Positions 55,316 to 64,000 of a stretch of 64,000 nucleotides of DNA are shown one piece after another (the first letter of the stretch is position 1; the number at the start of each line of letters is the position of its first letter). This DNA is from an uncultured Muribaculaceae bacterium. Its GTDB lineage: Bacteria; Bacteroidota; Bacteroidia; Bacteroidales; Muribaculaceae. The position numbers and the translations under genes are program-made. The notes beneath the pieces were generated by a model. It ran no database searches. It had not been told where the DNA came from and saw nothing but the letters and a program-made list of their open reading frames with translations. The DNA is taken from NCBI GenBank assembly GCA_910587185.1, contig CAJULY010000003.1:103926-167925 (forward strand), read 5' to 3'.

Positions 55316-55924
55316 ATGGATTCCGAAACAGAAAAAGAGACTGAGATTCAGAAGGGCCTGAATCTTCTGCGCGCCGAAGTGGAAAAAGCCATCGGCCATG
55401 CCGTCAAGACTCCCGCCGACTTTGATTTCCTGTCAGACACCCTGATCAAAGCCGGGTGCGGTTACGTCAGCGCCACTACACTCAAACGTGTATGGGGCTA
55501 CATCCATGATGCGGGTCCCGGCTACAGGCCCGGAAATTTCACATTGCGTGCCCTCTGCTGCTTCATAGGCTTCAGCGATTTCAACAGTTTCCTATCAGGA
55601 CATGCCAATCTCGACACTCAATCGGAAACTTATCTCGGGAACTACATAGAGAGCCGAAAACTCCCGCTGGGGTCATACATCTCCCTCACCTGGGCTCCTA
55701 ACAGACGCTGTACGCTGCACCACATAAAGGAAACACTTTTCGAGGTGACTGAAGCTCTCCATTCCAAGATCAAGGAGGGCGATATGGTTGAGTGCGGATG
55801 CTTCACGCAGAACGCTCCGGCCTACTTCAGCCGCGTGTTTCGCGACGGTTCGGCGCCTATGACATACGTTGCCGGCTCCCGCTCCGGCATCCGCTTCCAG
55901 ATCCATGAAACCCTTAACAAATAA
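55316..55924 (+). CDS. Uncharacterised Bacteroidales protein, possibly DNA-binding
   Basis: The 202-residue protein has an N-terminal helical part with VSATTLKRVWGYI and RPGNFTLRALCCFIGFSDFN, a pattern that recurs in Bacteroidales proteins and looks like a helix-turn-helix arrangement. The C-terminal half is strand-rich (LGSYISLTWAPNRRCTLHHI, then MVECGCFTQNAPAYFSRVFR). No enzyme motif is seen. It may be a regulator; function is not established. It has its own promoter box. Confidence 0.6.
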   Translation: MDSETEKETEIQKGLNLLRAEVEKAIGHAVKTPADFDFLSDTLIKAGCGYVSATTLKRVWGYIHDAGPGYRPGNFTLRALCCFIGFSDFNSFLSGHANLDTQSETYLGNYIESRKLPLGSYISLTWAPNRRCTLHHIKETLFEVTEALHSKIKEGDMVECGCFTQNAPAYFSRVFRDGSAPMTYVAGSRSGIRFQIHETLNK

Positions 55925-55952
55925 TCAAAACTAAAGATAAAACCGATCCAAA

Positions 55953-56660
55953 ATGAGTAAACTATCAGCTATCCGAATTCTTATGACTCTCTGTCTGCTC
56001 CTGACAGGAACTTCCGCTCTTTTCAGCCAGATCGTTTCCACTACAGCAGGGATGAGGTTTTCAATCATCTCCAAATCACAGAAAACATGCACTCTTAAAT
56101 CCATCTCTTATCTTGACGAACAAGATGTGGTGATTCCTGACACTGTTGAAATAAACGGCGAAAAATATAAGGTCATTGAAATTTCAAGCGAAGCATTCTA
56201 CAGATATTCCGACAATGAACAGATTAAATCCGTGACGATACCAGAAGGGGTAAAAGAAATCGGAGAGAGGGCTTTCGCAGGATGTCGCAAACTCGAATCC
56301 GTAAAGTTCCCGGAGTCATTGGAAATAATTGGTCCTTTGGCTTTTTCAGGTTGTAATTTCACTAATATAACAATACCCGATAATGTAAGGATTCTGAGCG
56401 GATTTGCCTCTTGCACGAATTTAGTTTCTGTAACATTTACGCCGAATTCGAAACTGCAAGAAATTGCAAATAATGCATTCTATGGATGTTCATCTCTAAA
56501 ATCAATAAAAATACCCAAAAAGTGTATAAAAATTGACAAAGTTGCATTTGTAGATACTTCAATAAAAAAGATAACTATTCCAAGGACAACAAAATATTTC
56601 AAATACCCTGATACTTTGTATCCATCTTTTCCAGATGATTGCATAGTATCTTATTACTAA
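55953..56660 (+). CDS. Exported BspA-like leucine-rich-repeat protein
   Basis: The 235-residue protein has a signal peptide ending near ALFSQ and then LRR_5-type repeats of about 23 residues: EISSEAFYRYSDNEQIKSVT, IGERAFAGCRKLESVKFPES and IANNAFYGCSSLKSIKIPKK. Such proteins are surface or secreted factors that bind host or matrix molecules in related species. No type IX sorting domain is evident. Base composition becomes clearly more AT-rich from about 56340, within the gene. Confidence 0.82.
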   Translation: MSKLSAIRILMTLCLLLTGTSALFSQIVSTTAGMRFSIISKSQKTCTLKSISYLDEQDVVIPDTVEINGEKYKVIEISSEAFYRYSDNEQIKSVTIPEGVKEIGERAFAGCRKLESVKFPESLEIIGPLAFSGCNFTNITIPDNVRILSGFASCTNLVSVTFTPNSKLQEIANNAFYGCSSLKSIKIPKKCIKIDKVAFVDTSIKKITIPRTTKYFKYPDTLYPSFPDDCIVSYY

Positions 56661-56671
56661 ATAGACATCTT

Positions 56672-57493
56672 ATGAAAGAAAAAGAATTCAAACAGTGGCT
56701 AAAGGAGTATGGTTTTAACGACCATGTGGCAGGATCGCGTCTTTCAAATGTTAAACGGGTTGAGGAGGCGCATCCGGATATTGACAACAGGATTGCAAAT
56801 AATACAATTGACGAGGTGCTTTCATTGTTGAGCTATAGCGCCAAAGATGAAAAAGCCGGACGCCCCACTCGGCATAACATTGCCATAAACGGGAATCTGC
56901 GCACGGGAACCGCAACCCTAAAAAGCGCCTTAAACCTGTATATCCAGTTCTACAATGAGAAGTACAACCCGGAATCGGCAGATTCAACTCCATTCAAGAT
57001 GCTGTTCAACCGCATAATGAAGATTGTAAATGAATTTGCCAAGCAGGAAAAAAGTAAACGGAAGGAATCGTACAACAAAAAAGAGGCTGTAACAGAACGA
57101 CTTCAGAAACCGCTATTGAATCTGTTACAAAAAGAGATTTCGGGAGTAGAATGGGAGAGCGAACATGTATATAGGAAAGAAACCAAGGACAGAATAGACA
57201 TATATGGCGTTGTTAACGAAAACGAGAATGACAACGGTAAATCAAAAATTATAATAATCGAACTGGATACAGCAAGAAGCGACCAAGTTTCAAAGAAGTT
57301 TGTTTCCAGGATGGCGATGACAAATGGCAATGATACTATATACATAACATTCTGTTATCCCAACAACAACAGCGCCAGCAAATCAGGCAAAAGTGAAACG
57401 GAGAAATACAGCCGATTTCTGCAAACGCTTAACGACGCACTCAACGAAGGATCGGACAATGAGAAGTATTACGGATATATATCCATGGCATGA
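56672..57493 (+). CDS. PD-(D/E)XK-like nuclease-type protein (inferred)
   Basis: The start at 56672 gives 273 residues. The N-terminal 95 residues (FKQWLKEYGF at the start, HNIAINGNLRTGTATLKSAL later) resemble a domain that precedes restriction-type nucleases in Bacteroidetes. The C-terminal part has DRIDIYGVV with D176, then KIIIIELDTARSDQVSKKFV with E197 and D199. The spacing fits a PD-(D/E)XK core, but the usual Lys after Glu is Asp here. The gene is AT-rich and overlaps the next by 35 bases. Confidence 0.6.
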   Translation: MKEKEFKQWLKEYGFNDHVAGSRLSNVKRVEEAHPDIDNRIANNTIDEVLSLLSYSAKDEKAGRPTRHNIAINGNLRTGTATLKSALNLYIQFYNEKYNPESADSTPFKMLFNRIMKIVNEFAKQEKSKRKESYNKKEAVTERLQKPLLNLLQKEISGVEWESEHVYRKETKDRIDIYGVVNENENDNGKSKIIIIELDTARSDQVSKKFVSRMAMTNGNDTIYITFCYPNNNSASKSGKSETEKYSRFLQTLNDALNEGSDNEKYYGYISMA

Positions 57494-57914
57494 TGCATGC
57501 TCGGTAGCCGAGGAGATTGATTTGTCTCGCTTCCGGATTGTAGGCGATACAGAGGCCATAATGGATATAGCACGTGAGCATGGCGTAATTGACATAAGCT
57601 GCAAGGATATAATGACGGCGCTGACGGCCACAGGTACAAATTACGTTACCACTGGCATGAAACACGGAGAGTCAAGGATCGAGAATGCTCTTGACGCTGC
57701 CATCGGGCAACTGGGCATACCAATAGAGAGCGTAAAGAGTATGATAATCAACATCCACACTGATCCCCGCTATCCCATAACCACGCCGGAGTTAAGCTCT
57801 TTCTCAAAGTATATCGAGCAGAGATGTCCCAATATAAATGTGATGTGGGGAGTTTCAATGGATGACAAAGTTGGTGAAAACGTGAGAATCACACTCATTT
57901 CCGCCGCCCCGTGA
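57459..57914 (+). CDS. Orphan FtsZ C-terminal-domain-like protein
   Basis: The 151-residue protein lacks any GTP-binding domain. Residues 43-75 (VIDISCKDIMTALTATGTNY, then MKHGESRIENAL) align with the FtsZ T7 loop and following strands, and residues 125-149 (NINVMWGVSMDDKVGENVRI) match the final strands of the FtsZ C-terminal domain. The T7 pattern NxDxxD is altered, so it should not activate GTP hydrolysis normally. It overlaps the nuclease-like gene by 35 bases. A role as inhibitor or modulator of a tubulin-like partner is inference. Confidence 0.65.
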   Translation: MRSITDIYPWHDACSVAEEIDLSRFRIVGDTEAIMDIAREHGVIDISCKDIMTALTATGTNYVTTGMKHGESRIENALDAAIGQLGIPIESVKSMIINIHTDPRYPITTPELSSFSKYIEQRCPNINVMWGVSMDDKVGENVRITLISAAP

Positions 57915-57932
57915 CAATGGACCAAAATGGAC

Positions 57933-57964
57933 TTGGCGGGATCGGGATAGTTGTCGTATTTTTG
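57933..57964 (+). promoter_or_regulatory. Promoter of the lipoprotein gene at 57994
   Basis: TTG (57933-57935) and TATTTTTG (57957-57964), spacer 21 bases. Confidence 0.7.
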
Positions 57965-57993
57965 CTCCGTAAACCTATTAAACCTATCACATA

Positions 57994-58422
57994 ATGAAAT
58001 TCAAAACAATGACAATTCTGGCTTGCGGTCTGCTCTTTGTTTCCTGCGGCAGCAAATCAGAAGAGAAGACAACCGATCAAGAAACAACCGTCGAGGAAAC
58101 AACGACAGTACCGGACACAGTAGCTATCGCCGAACCGATAAGCGAGGAAACGACCGAGCCCGTGGCAGAGGAGAAAGTCTCAACGGAAAAATGGGATGCC
58201 CTGCTGGACGAATATGAGGAGTATCTCGACAAAACCATCGCCTTCTCCAAAAAAGCAAAAGCCGGTGACATGTCAGCGATGACTGAGTATGCCTCACTTA
58301 TCGAATCAGCCCAAAGCTTGCAGAAAAAGCTCGAGGATGCCAAGAACGAAATGACACCCGCACAAACAGCCCGCTTTGCAAAAATAGCTTCAAAATTCGC
58401 GTCTGCCGCAGCAGCTCTCTGA
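57994..58422 (+). CDS. Lipoprotein, DUF6591-like
   Basis: The 142-residue protein has a lipoprotein signal (KFKTMTILACGLLFVSCGSK), an acidic Thr/Glu-rich linker and a C-terminal helical domain: WDALLDEYEEYLDKTIAFSK, MSAMTEYASLIESAQSLQKK and ARFAKIASKFASAAAAL. The helical part resembles a Bacteroidales family I know as DUF6591; that name is from memory. The function is unknown. It has its own promoter and a strong terminator. Confidence 0.75.
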   Translation: MKFKTMTILACGLLFVSCGSKSEEKTTDQETTVEETTTVPDTVAIAEPISEETTEPVAEEKVSTEKWDALLDEYEEYLDKTIAFSKKAKAGDMSAMTEYASLIESAQSLQKKLEDAKNEMTPAQTARFAKIASKFASAAAAL

Positions 58423-58433
58423 TCATTTCAAAG

Positions 58434-58468
58434 AAGCGTGACGGGTTCATATCTGTCACGCTTTTTTT
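58434..58468 (+). terminator. Intrinsic terminator after the lipoprotein gene
   Basis: AAGCGTGAC (58434-58442) pairs with GTCACGCTT (58455-58463), followed by a run of T to 58468. Confidence 0.9.
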
Positions 58469-58492
58469 AGAGCTTGTTTCAGGTAGAAATTA

Positions 58493-59728
58493 TCAGAAGC
58501 CCTCTTCAGTTATTTTATTCATGATTTCGGTAATGCGAAACCAGTAGGCCGATTTCATTTGGGCGCAAATGCCGTCGTCGGCTCCCGCAGCCTTCAACTT
58601 CGCCTCCATTTCATCGGCCATCCGATAGTTGGCTTTATAGCCTATCTCCTTCAAGGAATCGACATCAGCGATTCGGCGGCTCTTCATTTTTATTTCATCC
58701 CATGATTTCCGTCTGTTCTCAATCGCCTCGACCAATATACTGTTATATTTTTCTTCCATAACAACATCTGAAGGTTCAGGTGATTTCCTTGATAATCCCG
58801 AAGGAACATCATTAATATCGTCCTGAGAGGCTGAAGGCACATAAACCGTGTCATGGCGAACAATATGGCGCTCGACTGTATCATGCACAGTCAAAGGTTG
58901 TGACTGCGAGCCTCGGTCGGTCATGAAAAGATAGATCATAGAGGCTATGACTGCCAAAGCGACAACACCGACAGCAACAAAAGGCAACCGGCGATATAAA
59001 CGTGCGACACCCCTGATCCGCGCAGCGACCTGCTTCATTGAAGGGCGCCGGGATGGTTCCGTTGCCAGACAGCGTTTTATAACAGGCCTGTAGAGAAAGG
59101 GCAATTTCATTTCCGACATTATTCGCCCAAAAGAATAGACATCGGAACTTGAATCACCTGTCGCGCCATCGAGCTGTTCGGGGGCGCCATAGGAAGGAGT
59201 GGCGGCGGATGACTTGAACATGACGGAATCTTCGGAATCCCCCAAGCCAAAATCAATCAACCTGATGTCGTGGCGCATCTTCCCGACGAGAATGTTGTCA
59301 GGTTTCAGATCGCGGTGTGCCACACCGAGAGAATGAATATAATCAAGCGCAACAGCGATATCCAAGGCAACGCGCACGCGTTCACGTCGCAGAGGCGTGT
59401 CTTTCAGATAAGAGTCAAGCCGGTCGCCGTCAAAATATTCCATCACAATGACCGGCCCGAGACGAGGATTGTCCTCATAGCCATAGAACCTTATGACAGA
59501 CGGATGGTCAATTTTCATGCCGAGTTCAAACTCCTTGACCATCATTGCCCTCAATTCCGCACGCTCACGCAACTTTTCCGGCAATCCTTTAAGCAGAAAG
59601 CGACGTCCGTGGCGAGTCACAATCCAGAGACAGGAGTAACGGCGTTCTGCAATCAGGGTATAGCGTTCTTCCGCAATCTCCGGCGAGAGATAGCCTACGA
59701 AAGAGTTGCTGGCGGATGGTAGGTTCAT
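58493..59728 (-). CDS. Hanks-type serine/threonine protein kinase with membrane helix
   Basis: The 411-residue protein has a kinase domain (about 20-245): the ATP-site Lys47 in FLLKG, HRDLKPDN at 138-145, DFG at 159-161 and a SDVYSFGRIMSEM segment. A canonical glycine-rich loop is missing; the region reads YTLIAERRYSCLWIV. A membrane helix (VAVGVVALAVIASMIYLF) lies near 253-272 and a helical C-terminal domain follows. It is the last gene of the greA operon, coupled to the ATP-grasp gene by ATGA. Confidence 0.88.
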   Translation of the reverse strand: MNLPSASNSFVGYLSPEIAEERYTLIAERRYSCLWIVTRHGRRFLLKGLPEKLRERAELRAMMVKEFELGMKIDHPSVIRFYGYEDNPRLGPVIVMEYFDGDRLDSYLKDTPLRRERVRVALDIAVALDYIHSLGVAHRDLKPDNILVGKMRHDIRLIDFGLGDSEDSVMFKSSAATPSYGAPEQLDGATGDSSSDVYSFGRIMSEMKLPFLYRPVIKRCLATEPSRRPSMKQVAARIRGVARLYRRLPFVAVGVVALAVIASMIYLFMTDRGSQSQPLTVHDTVERHIVRHDTVYVPSASQDDINDVPSGLSRKSPEPSDVVMEEKYNSILVEAIENRRKSWDEIKMKSRRIADVDSLKEIGYKANYRMADEMEAKLKAAGADDGICAQMKSAYWFRITEIMNKITEEGF

Positions 59729-60762
59729 AACGGAGCGACGACGATTACGGGATGAGCAATCGGTTTATTACGTTCGGGAGGGACGGATGATAAGGAGATC
59801 ACGTCGGAAGAAATCAGTTCTCCCGGAAGAGCGACACGGAGTATGGCATTTTCCCAAGGCAGACGGCCGTTTTCCGCTGCAAGCAATGCGGCTACGCCCA
59901 TTGTCATGCGAAGATTGACTTCTATACAGGGATGTATAGCATTATGGTTTTCCTCATCGCGATAAACCATCATGTCAACGCCGAGCCATCCTGAATAATT
60001 TCCGGCCACGACAGCGTTCAACGCCCGCTCAATGGCAGGAATCAGGGGCAAAGGATCAATTCCAAGACGTTCAAGAAGTATTTCCTGAGAAGCGATTAGA
60101 TTGCCGGAATAGTTTCCAGAATCATCTGTAGCAAACACTGAAATCCCCCGGAAGGAAACGCCTTTAGGGTCGGCACGGAAAAGCATCGCGAAATCACGTA
60201 TGCGGTCAAAACGGCGCTCGACCATCACGCTTCCCTGACGGGCTATGCCGCCGCGGATGACGGATTCAAGCTGAGGACGCTTCATTGCGGCTGCACAGAA
60301 CACGCCGCGTCCGCTGCATGACCAAGGAAGCTTCACCACAGCGTCCCCGCCGAAAAAATCTAAAGCAAGGAACGCGTCTTTGACAGTCGTCGCCTCGACC
60401 GGAAGATTCTCCCGAGCGATACCAAGTACTCTCAAGACCGCCAGAGAAGTGCGGCGATGGCTGAGCAAACGCATCCGCAGCAATGAATCATCGGAAGGGA
60501 GCATGTCGGCGCTACAGCCGGCCCTCAGAAAGCGGTCACGTGTATAAACGCTCCAACCCCACGGCTCGGGGATGAGCGCAGGATTGGAAACGATTGATTC
60601 TGAATCAGATCCGAGAATCAGATCGGAGCCGTCGGACCAAAGAGAAGGGAGCAGTGCACCGCCCCGGCGCAGTTCGACGGCCACCCGAGGAGGGGTGTAA
60701 CGGCCATGGCCGGCTGCAAGAGCCAGATCGTTCTCGGGATTGAACCAGTAGAGTTTATTCAC
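59725..60762 (-). CDS. ATP-grasp-like protein of unknown substrate
   Basis: The 345-residue protein begins MNKLYWFNPENDLALAAG, a Bacteroidales-type opening. It has ATP-grasp features: GGDAVVKLPWSCSGRGVFCA for the nucleotide-binding lobe, MVERRFDRIRDFAMLF, and AIHPCIEVNLRMTMGVAALL with the metal-binding Glu and Asn. Such enzymes ligate a carboxylate to an amine or thiol. The partner is unknown. It overlaps the HIT gene by 8 bases and the kinase gene by 4. Confidence 0.7.
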   Translation of the reverse strand: MNKLYWFNPENDLALAAGHGRYTPPRVAVELRRGGALLPSLWSDGSDLILGSDSESIVSNPALIPEPWGWSVYTRDRFLRAGCSADMLPSDDSLLRMRLLSHRRTSLAVLRVLGIARENLPVEATTVKDAFLALDFFGGDAVVKLPWSCSGRGVFCAAAMKRPQLESVIRGGIARQGSVMVERRFDRIRDFAMLFRADPKGVSFRGISVFATDDSGNYSGNLIASQEILLERLGIDPLPLIPAIERALNAVVAGNYSGWLGVDMMVYRDEENHNAIHPCIEVNLRMTMGVAALLAAENGRLPWENAILRVALPGELISSDVISLSSVPPERNKPIAHPVIVVAPL

Positions 60763-61153
60763 CTTTGAATTCGGCCACTATGCGGGCAGCGATCGAACGC
60801 ATCTCTTCTCCGTCGAGAGAAAGTTTGTGACGGAAATTAAGGTCAGCTTCGGTGTTGATAGGCACCAGATGGATATGGGCATGAGGAACCTCGAGACCAA
60901 TGACAGCTTCGGCCACGCGCTTACACGGCATGGCGGCATCGATTGCGAGCGCCACGCGCTTTGCAAAAAGCTCGAGCGCTACATATTCCTCGTCGGAAAG
61001 ATCGAAAAGATAGCTGACCTCGCGCTTTGGAATCACGAGAGTGTGACCGGCGGCAACGGGATTGATATCGAGAAAAGCGAGATGACGGTCATCCTCGGCC
61101 ACCTTGTAGCAGGGGATCTCGCCATCGACAATGAGACTGAAAACAGAAGCCAT
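60755..61153 (-). CDS. HIT-family nucleotide hydrolase
   Basis: The 132-residue protein matches HINT-type proteins: SLIVDGEIPCYKVAEDDRHL, DINPVAAGHTLVIPKREVSY and the triad EVPHAHIHLVPI (HxHxHxx). These enzymes cleave AMP from phosphoramidates or acyl-AMP. It lies 7 bases after greA, a pairing common in Bacteroidetes. Confidence 0.95.
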   Translation of the reverse strand: MASVFSLIVDGEIPCYKVAEDDRHLAFLDINPVAAGHTLVIPKREVSYLFDLSDEEYVALELFAKRVALAIDAAMPCKRVAEAVIGLEVPHAHIHLVPINTEADLNFRHKLSLDGEEMRSIAARIVAEFKGE

Positions 61154-61160
61154 GGCGGAA

Positions 61161-61631
61161 TCAGAATTCTATTTTGACGATTTCAAATTTCATAAGACCG
61201 GCAGGCACCTTGATCTCGACTGTCTCGCCGAGTTTATGTCCGAGAAGACCCTGAGCTATAGGAGTGCTTGATCCGATTTTCTTTTCCTTGAGGTTAGCCT
61301 CGGAATCGGCGACTATGGTATAGGTCATCTGCATTCCGTTCTGCATATTCTTTATGGTGACGGAGTTCAGGATCTGCACTTCTTCGTTATTAAGGTTGCT
61401 TTCGTCGATTATACGGCAGTTTGCTACGAGATCCTTCAGCTGCGAGATTTTCATCTCGAGCATTCCCTGCGCCTCTTTGGCGGCATCGTATTCGGAATTC
61501 TCGGAGAGGTCACCTTTGTCGCGGGCTTCGGCGATGGCGCGTGATATTTCAGGGCGTTTCACAGATTCAAGATAGGCTATCTCTTCCATTTTTTTCTTAT
61601 AGCCTGACTTAGTCATGTAGGTAATAGGCAT
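61161..61631 (-). CDS. greA: Transcription elongation factor GreA
   Basis: The start at 61631 (MPITYMTKSGYKKKMEEIAY) gives 156 residues, the normal GreA length. The N-terminal coiled coil carries the acidic tip in ARDKGDLSENSEYDAAKEAQ, and the C-terminal domain ends with PIAQGLLGHKLGETVEIKVP. GreA stimulates RNA cleavage by backtracked polymerase. A leader of about 130 bases contains a hairpin followed by a T run (61663-61708). It heads an operon with HIT, ATP-grasp and kinase genes. Confidence 0.95.
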   Translation of the reverse strand: MPITYMTKSGYKKKMEEIAYLESVKRPEISRAIAEARDKGDLSENSEYDAAKEAQGMLEMKISQLKDLVANCRIIDESNLNNEEVQILNSVTIKNMQNGMQMTYTIVADSEANLKEKKIGSSTPIAQGLLGHKLGETVEIKVPAGLMKFEIVKIEF

Positions 61632-61662
61632 AGTATTTTTATTTTTTGGATTTTTAATTACA

Positions 61663-61708
61663 GAGAAAAAATTTAGGAATCCCAAAGTCACCTCGTGACT
61701 GAGATTCC
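61663..61708 (-). terminator. Hairpin with T run in the greA leader (possible attenuator)
   Basis: On the reverse strand GGAATC and GATTCC (61708-61703, 61681-61676) enclose GTCAC/GTGAC; TAAATTTTTT follows. Placed between promoter and start codon, it could terminate some transcripts early. Confidence 0.6.
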
Positions 61709-61768
61709 ATAGCGTCGCGGCCTTCCGAAGGTCCGCCTGCTGCCTGAGACTGCTTATATTTTCATCCG

Positions 61769-61798
61769 CAAAGTTACAAATTTTATTTGAATCCACAA
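61769..61798 (-). promoter_or_regulatory. Promoter of greA
   Basis: The reverse strand reads TTG (61798-61796), a 19-base spacer, then TAACTTTG (61776-61769). Confidence 0.7.
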
Positions 61799-61836
61799 AA
61801 AAGATTCGCAGAGCGACAAAAGCCGTCTGCGAATCT
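61797..61836 (-). terminator. Intrinsic terminator of groESL
   Basis: On the reverse strand AGATTCGCAGA and TCTGCGAATCT form a perfect 11-bp stem around a 13-base loop, followed by a T run that reaches the greA -33 TTG. Confidence 0.93.
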
Positions 61837-61861
61837 AACTATGTGGTTACGGGATGTTTCT

Positions 61862-63505
<1,644 letters not shown>

Positions 63506-63514
63506 TTACATTTA

Positions 63515-63790
63515 TTATTTGACAACAACAGCGAGGACATCGCTCTGACGCATGATGAGATATTTCTCGCCTTCAAATTCGATTTCGGTGCCGGCATATT
63601 TGCCAAACACAACTTCATCGCCTTCTTTGAGTATCATTTCTTCGTCCTTGGTGCCTTTTCCGGCAGCCACAACTTTGCCTTTGAGAGGTTTTTCCTTTGC
63701 GGAATCAGGAATGATTATACCTGCGACCGTCACTTCCTCGGCGGGAGAGGGGAGCACAATCACTCTGTCAGCTAATGGTTGAAGATTCAT
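63515..63790 (-). CDS. groS: Co-chaperonin GroES
   Basis: The 91-residue protein has [20 protein letters not shown], the mobile loop [20 protein letters not shown] and the closing [16 protein letters not shown]. It caps the GroEL ring. It begins the groESL operon. I found no CIRCE inverted repeat in the 210 bases upstream. Confidence 0.97.
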   Translation of the reverse strand: MNLQPLADRVIVLPSPAEEVTVAGIIIPDSAKEKPLKGKVVAAGKGTKDEEMILKEGDEVVFGKYAGTEIEFEGEKYLIMRQSDVLAVVVK

Positions 63791-64000
63791 AATTGATATA
63801 ATATAATTAGTTGTTAAGTTAAGATTTCGTTTTCTATCGGAATAATGTTACATAAACTGTGCCAAACAGCCATTGTGTCAGTCACGGGTGACAATTTGTC
63901 GCTGGCTTAATCATGGCGTTTTGCTGAAAGTGAAAACAAATTTCAATCAGGGCTGGCGCATGAGATTTAACTTTCCTTAAAAACCTTGAGTAAATAGTCA

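Noticed and set aside
63791..63880. Possible sigma-54 or CIRCE control of groES
   Set aside because: TTGGCAC occurs on the reverse strand (63859-63865), but no GC at the -12 position follows, and no CIRCE inverted repeat is present.

Overview
The window looks like the chromosome of a Bacteroidales bacterium, most likely a Muribaculaceae-type gut commensal (family level is inference). The evidence is the repeated Bacteroidetes -7 box TAnnTTTG, often with a TTG about 20 bases upstream; a tmRNA whose tag reads GENNYALAA; and gene types common in that order: PD40, FadL/OmpP1, BspA-like LRR, GH2 and GH20 enzymes, small Cys-lipoproteins, DUF4922-SpoIID, PiT transporter and EmrAB-TolC-like efflux. 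There are no rRNA or tRNA genes and no CRISPR array. One IS-derived element was found.

Layout. 1-9841: partial PHP histidinol-phosphatase, CstA, a secreted PD40 protein, KdsB with an M16-like protein lacking its zinc motif, SerA-SerC, and a GH20 hexosaminidase. 10102-10861: an internally deleted IS5-family element with intact ends. 10868-16756: a leftward run of Lrp, inositol monophosphatase, GT2, DUF4922-SpoIID and an AmpG-like permease, suggestive of cell-wall turnover. 16885-23790: patatin/BamA-like protein, PepT, a secreted protein, MiaA, a small protein and glutamate dehydrogenase. 24040-28190: GH2 enzyme, acetyltransferase, FKBP and PH-like protein in one operon. 28362-28759: ssrA (tmRNA).

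28760-31354 is the most striking accessory segment. It holds a three-gene overlapping operon (HTH protein, AbiEii-like nucleotidyltransferase, calcineurin-like phosphoesterase) read from a promoter embedded in a perfect 24-bp palindrome. A split copy of the palindrome follows the operon. The segment is bounded by a 13-bp direct repeat of the tmRNA 3' end, as expected for an ssrA-integrated island that has lost its integrase. I regard it as the best candidate for a poorly described defence or toxin-antitoxin-type system.

31503-47959: PepSY-like and DUF4890-like exported proteins, an SGNH hydrolase, a TolC-EmrA-EmrB efflux operon, GNAT, an EamA exporter, a PiT phosphate transporter with an orphan sensor kinase, a K+/H+ antiporter, a candidate sRNA, an NSS symporter and two small lipoproteins. 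48063-55222: FadL-like porin, then CarB, nitroreductase, DUF2520 protein, KdsC-like phosphatase and Maf in one operon. 55316-58422: an uncharacterised regulator-like protein, an LRR protein, and a second accessory pair in which a PD-(D/E)XK-like protein overlaps an orphan FtsZ C-terminal-domain-like protein; then a lipoprotein. 58493-63790 (leftward): a greA-HIT-ATP-grasp-Ser/Thr kinase operon with a hairpin in the greA leader, and groES-groEL.

All calls rest on reading the sequence and family knowledge; no database search was run.
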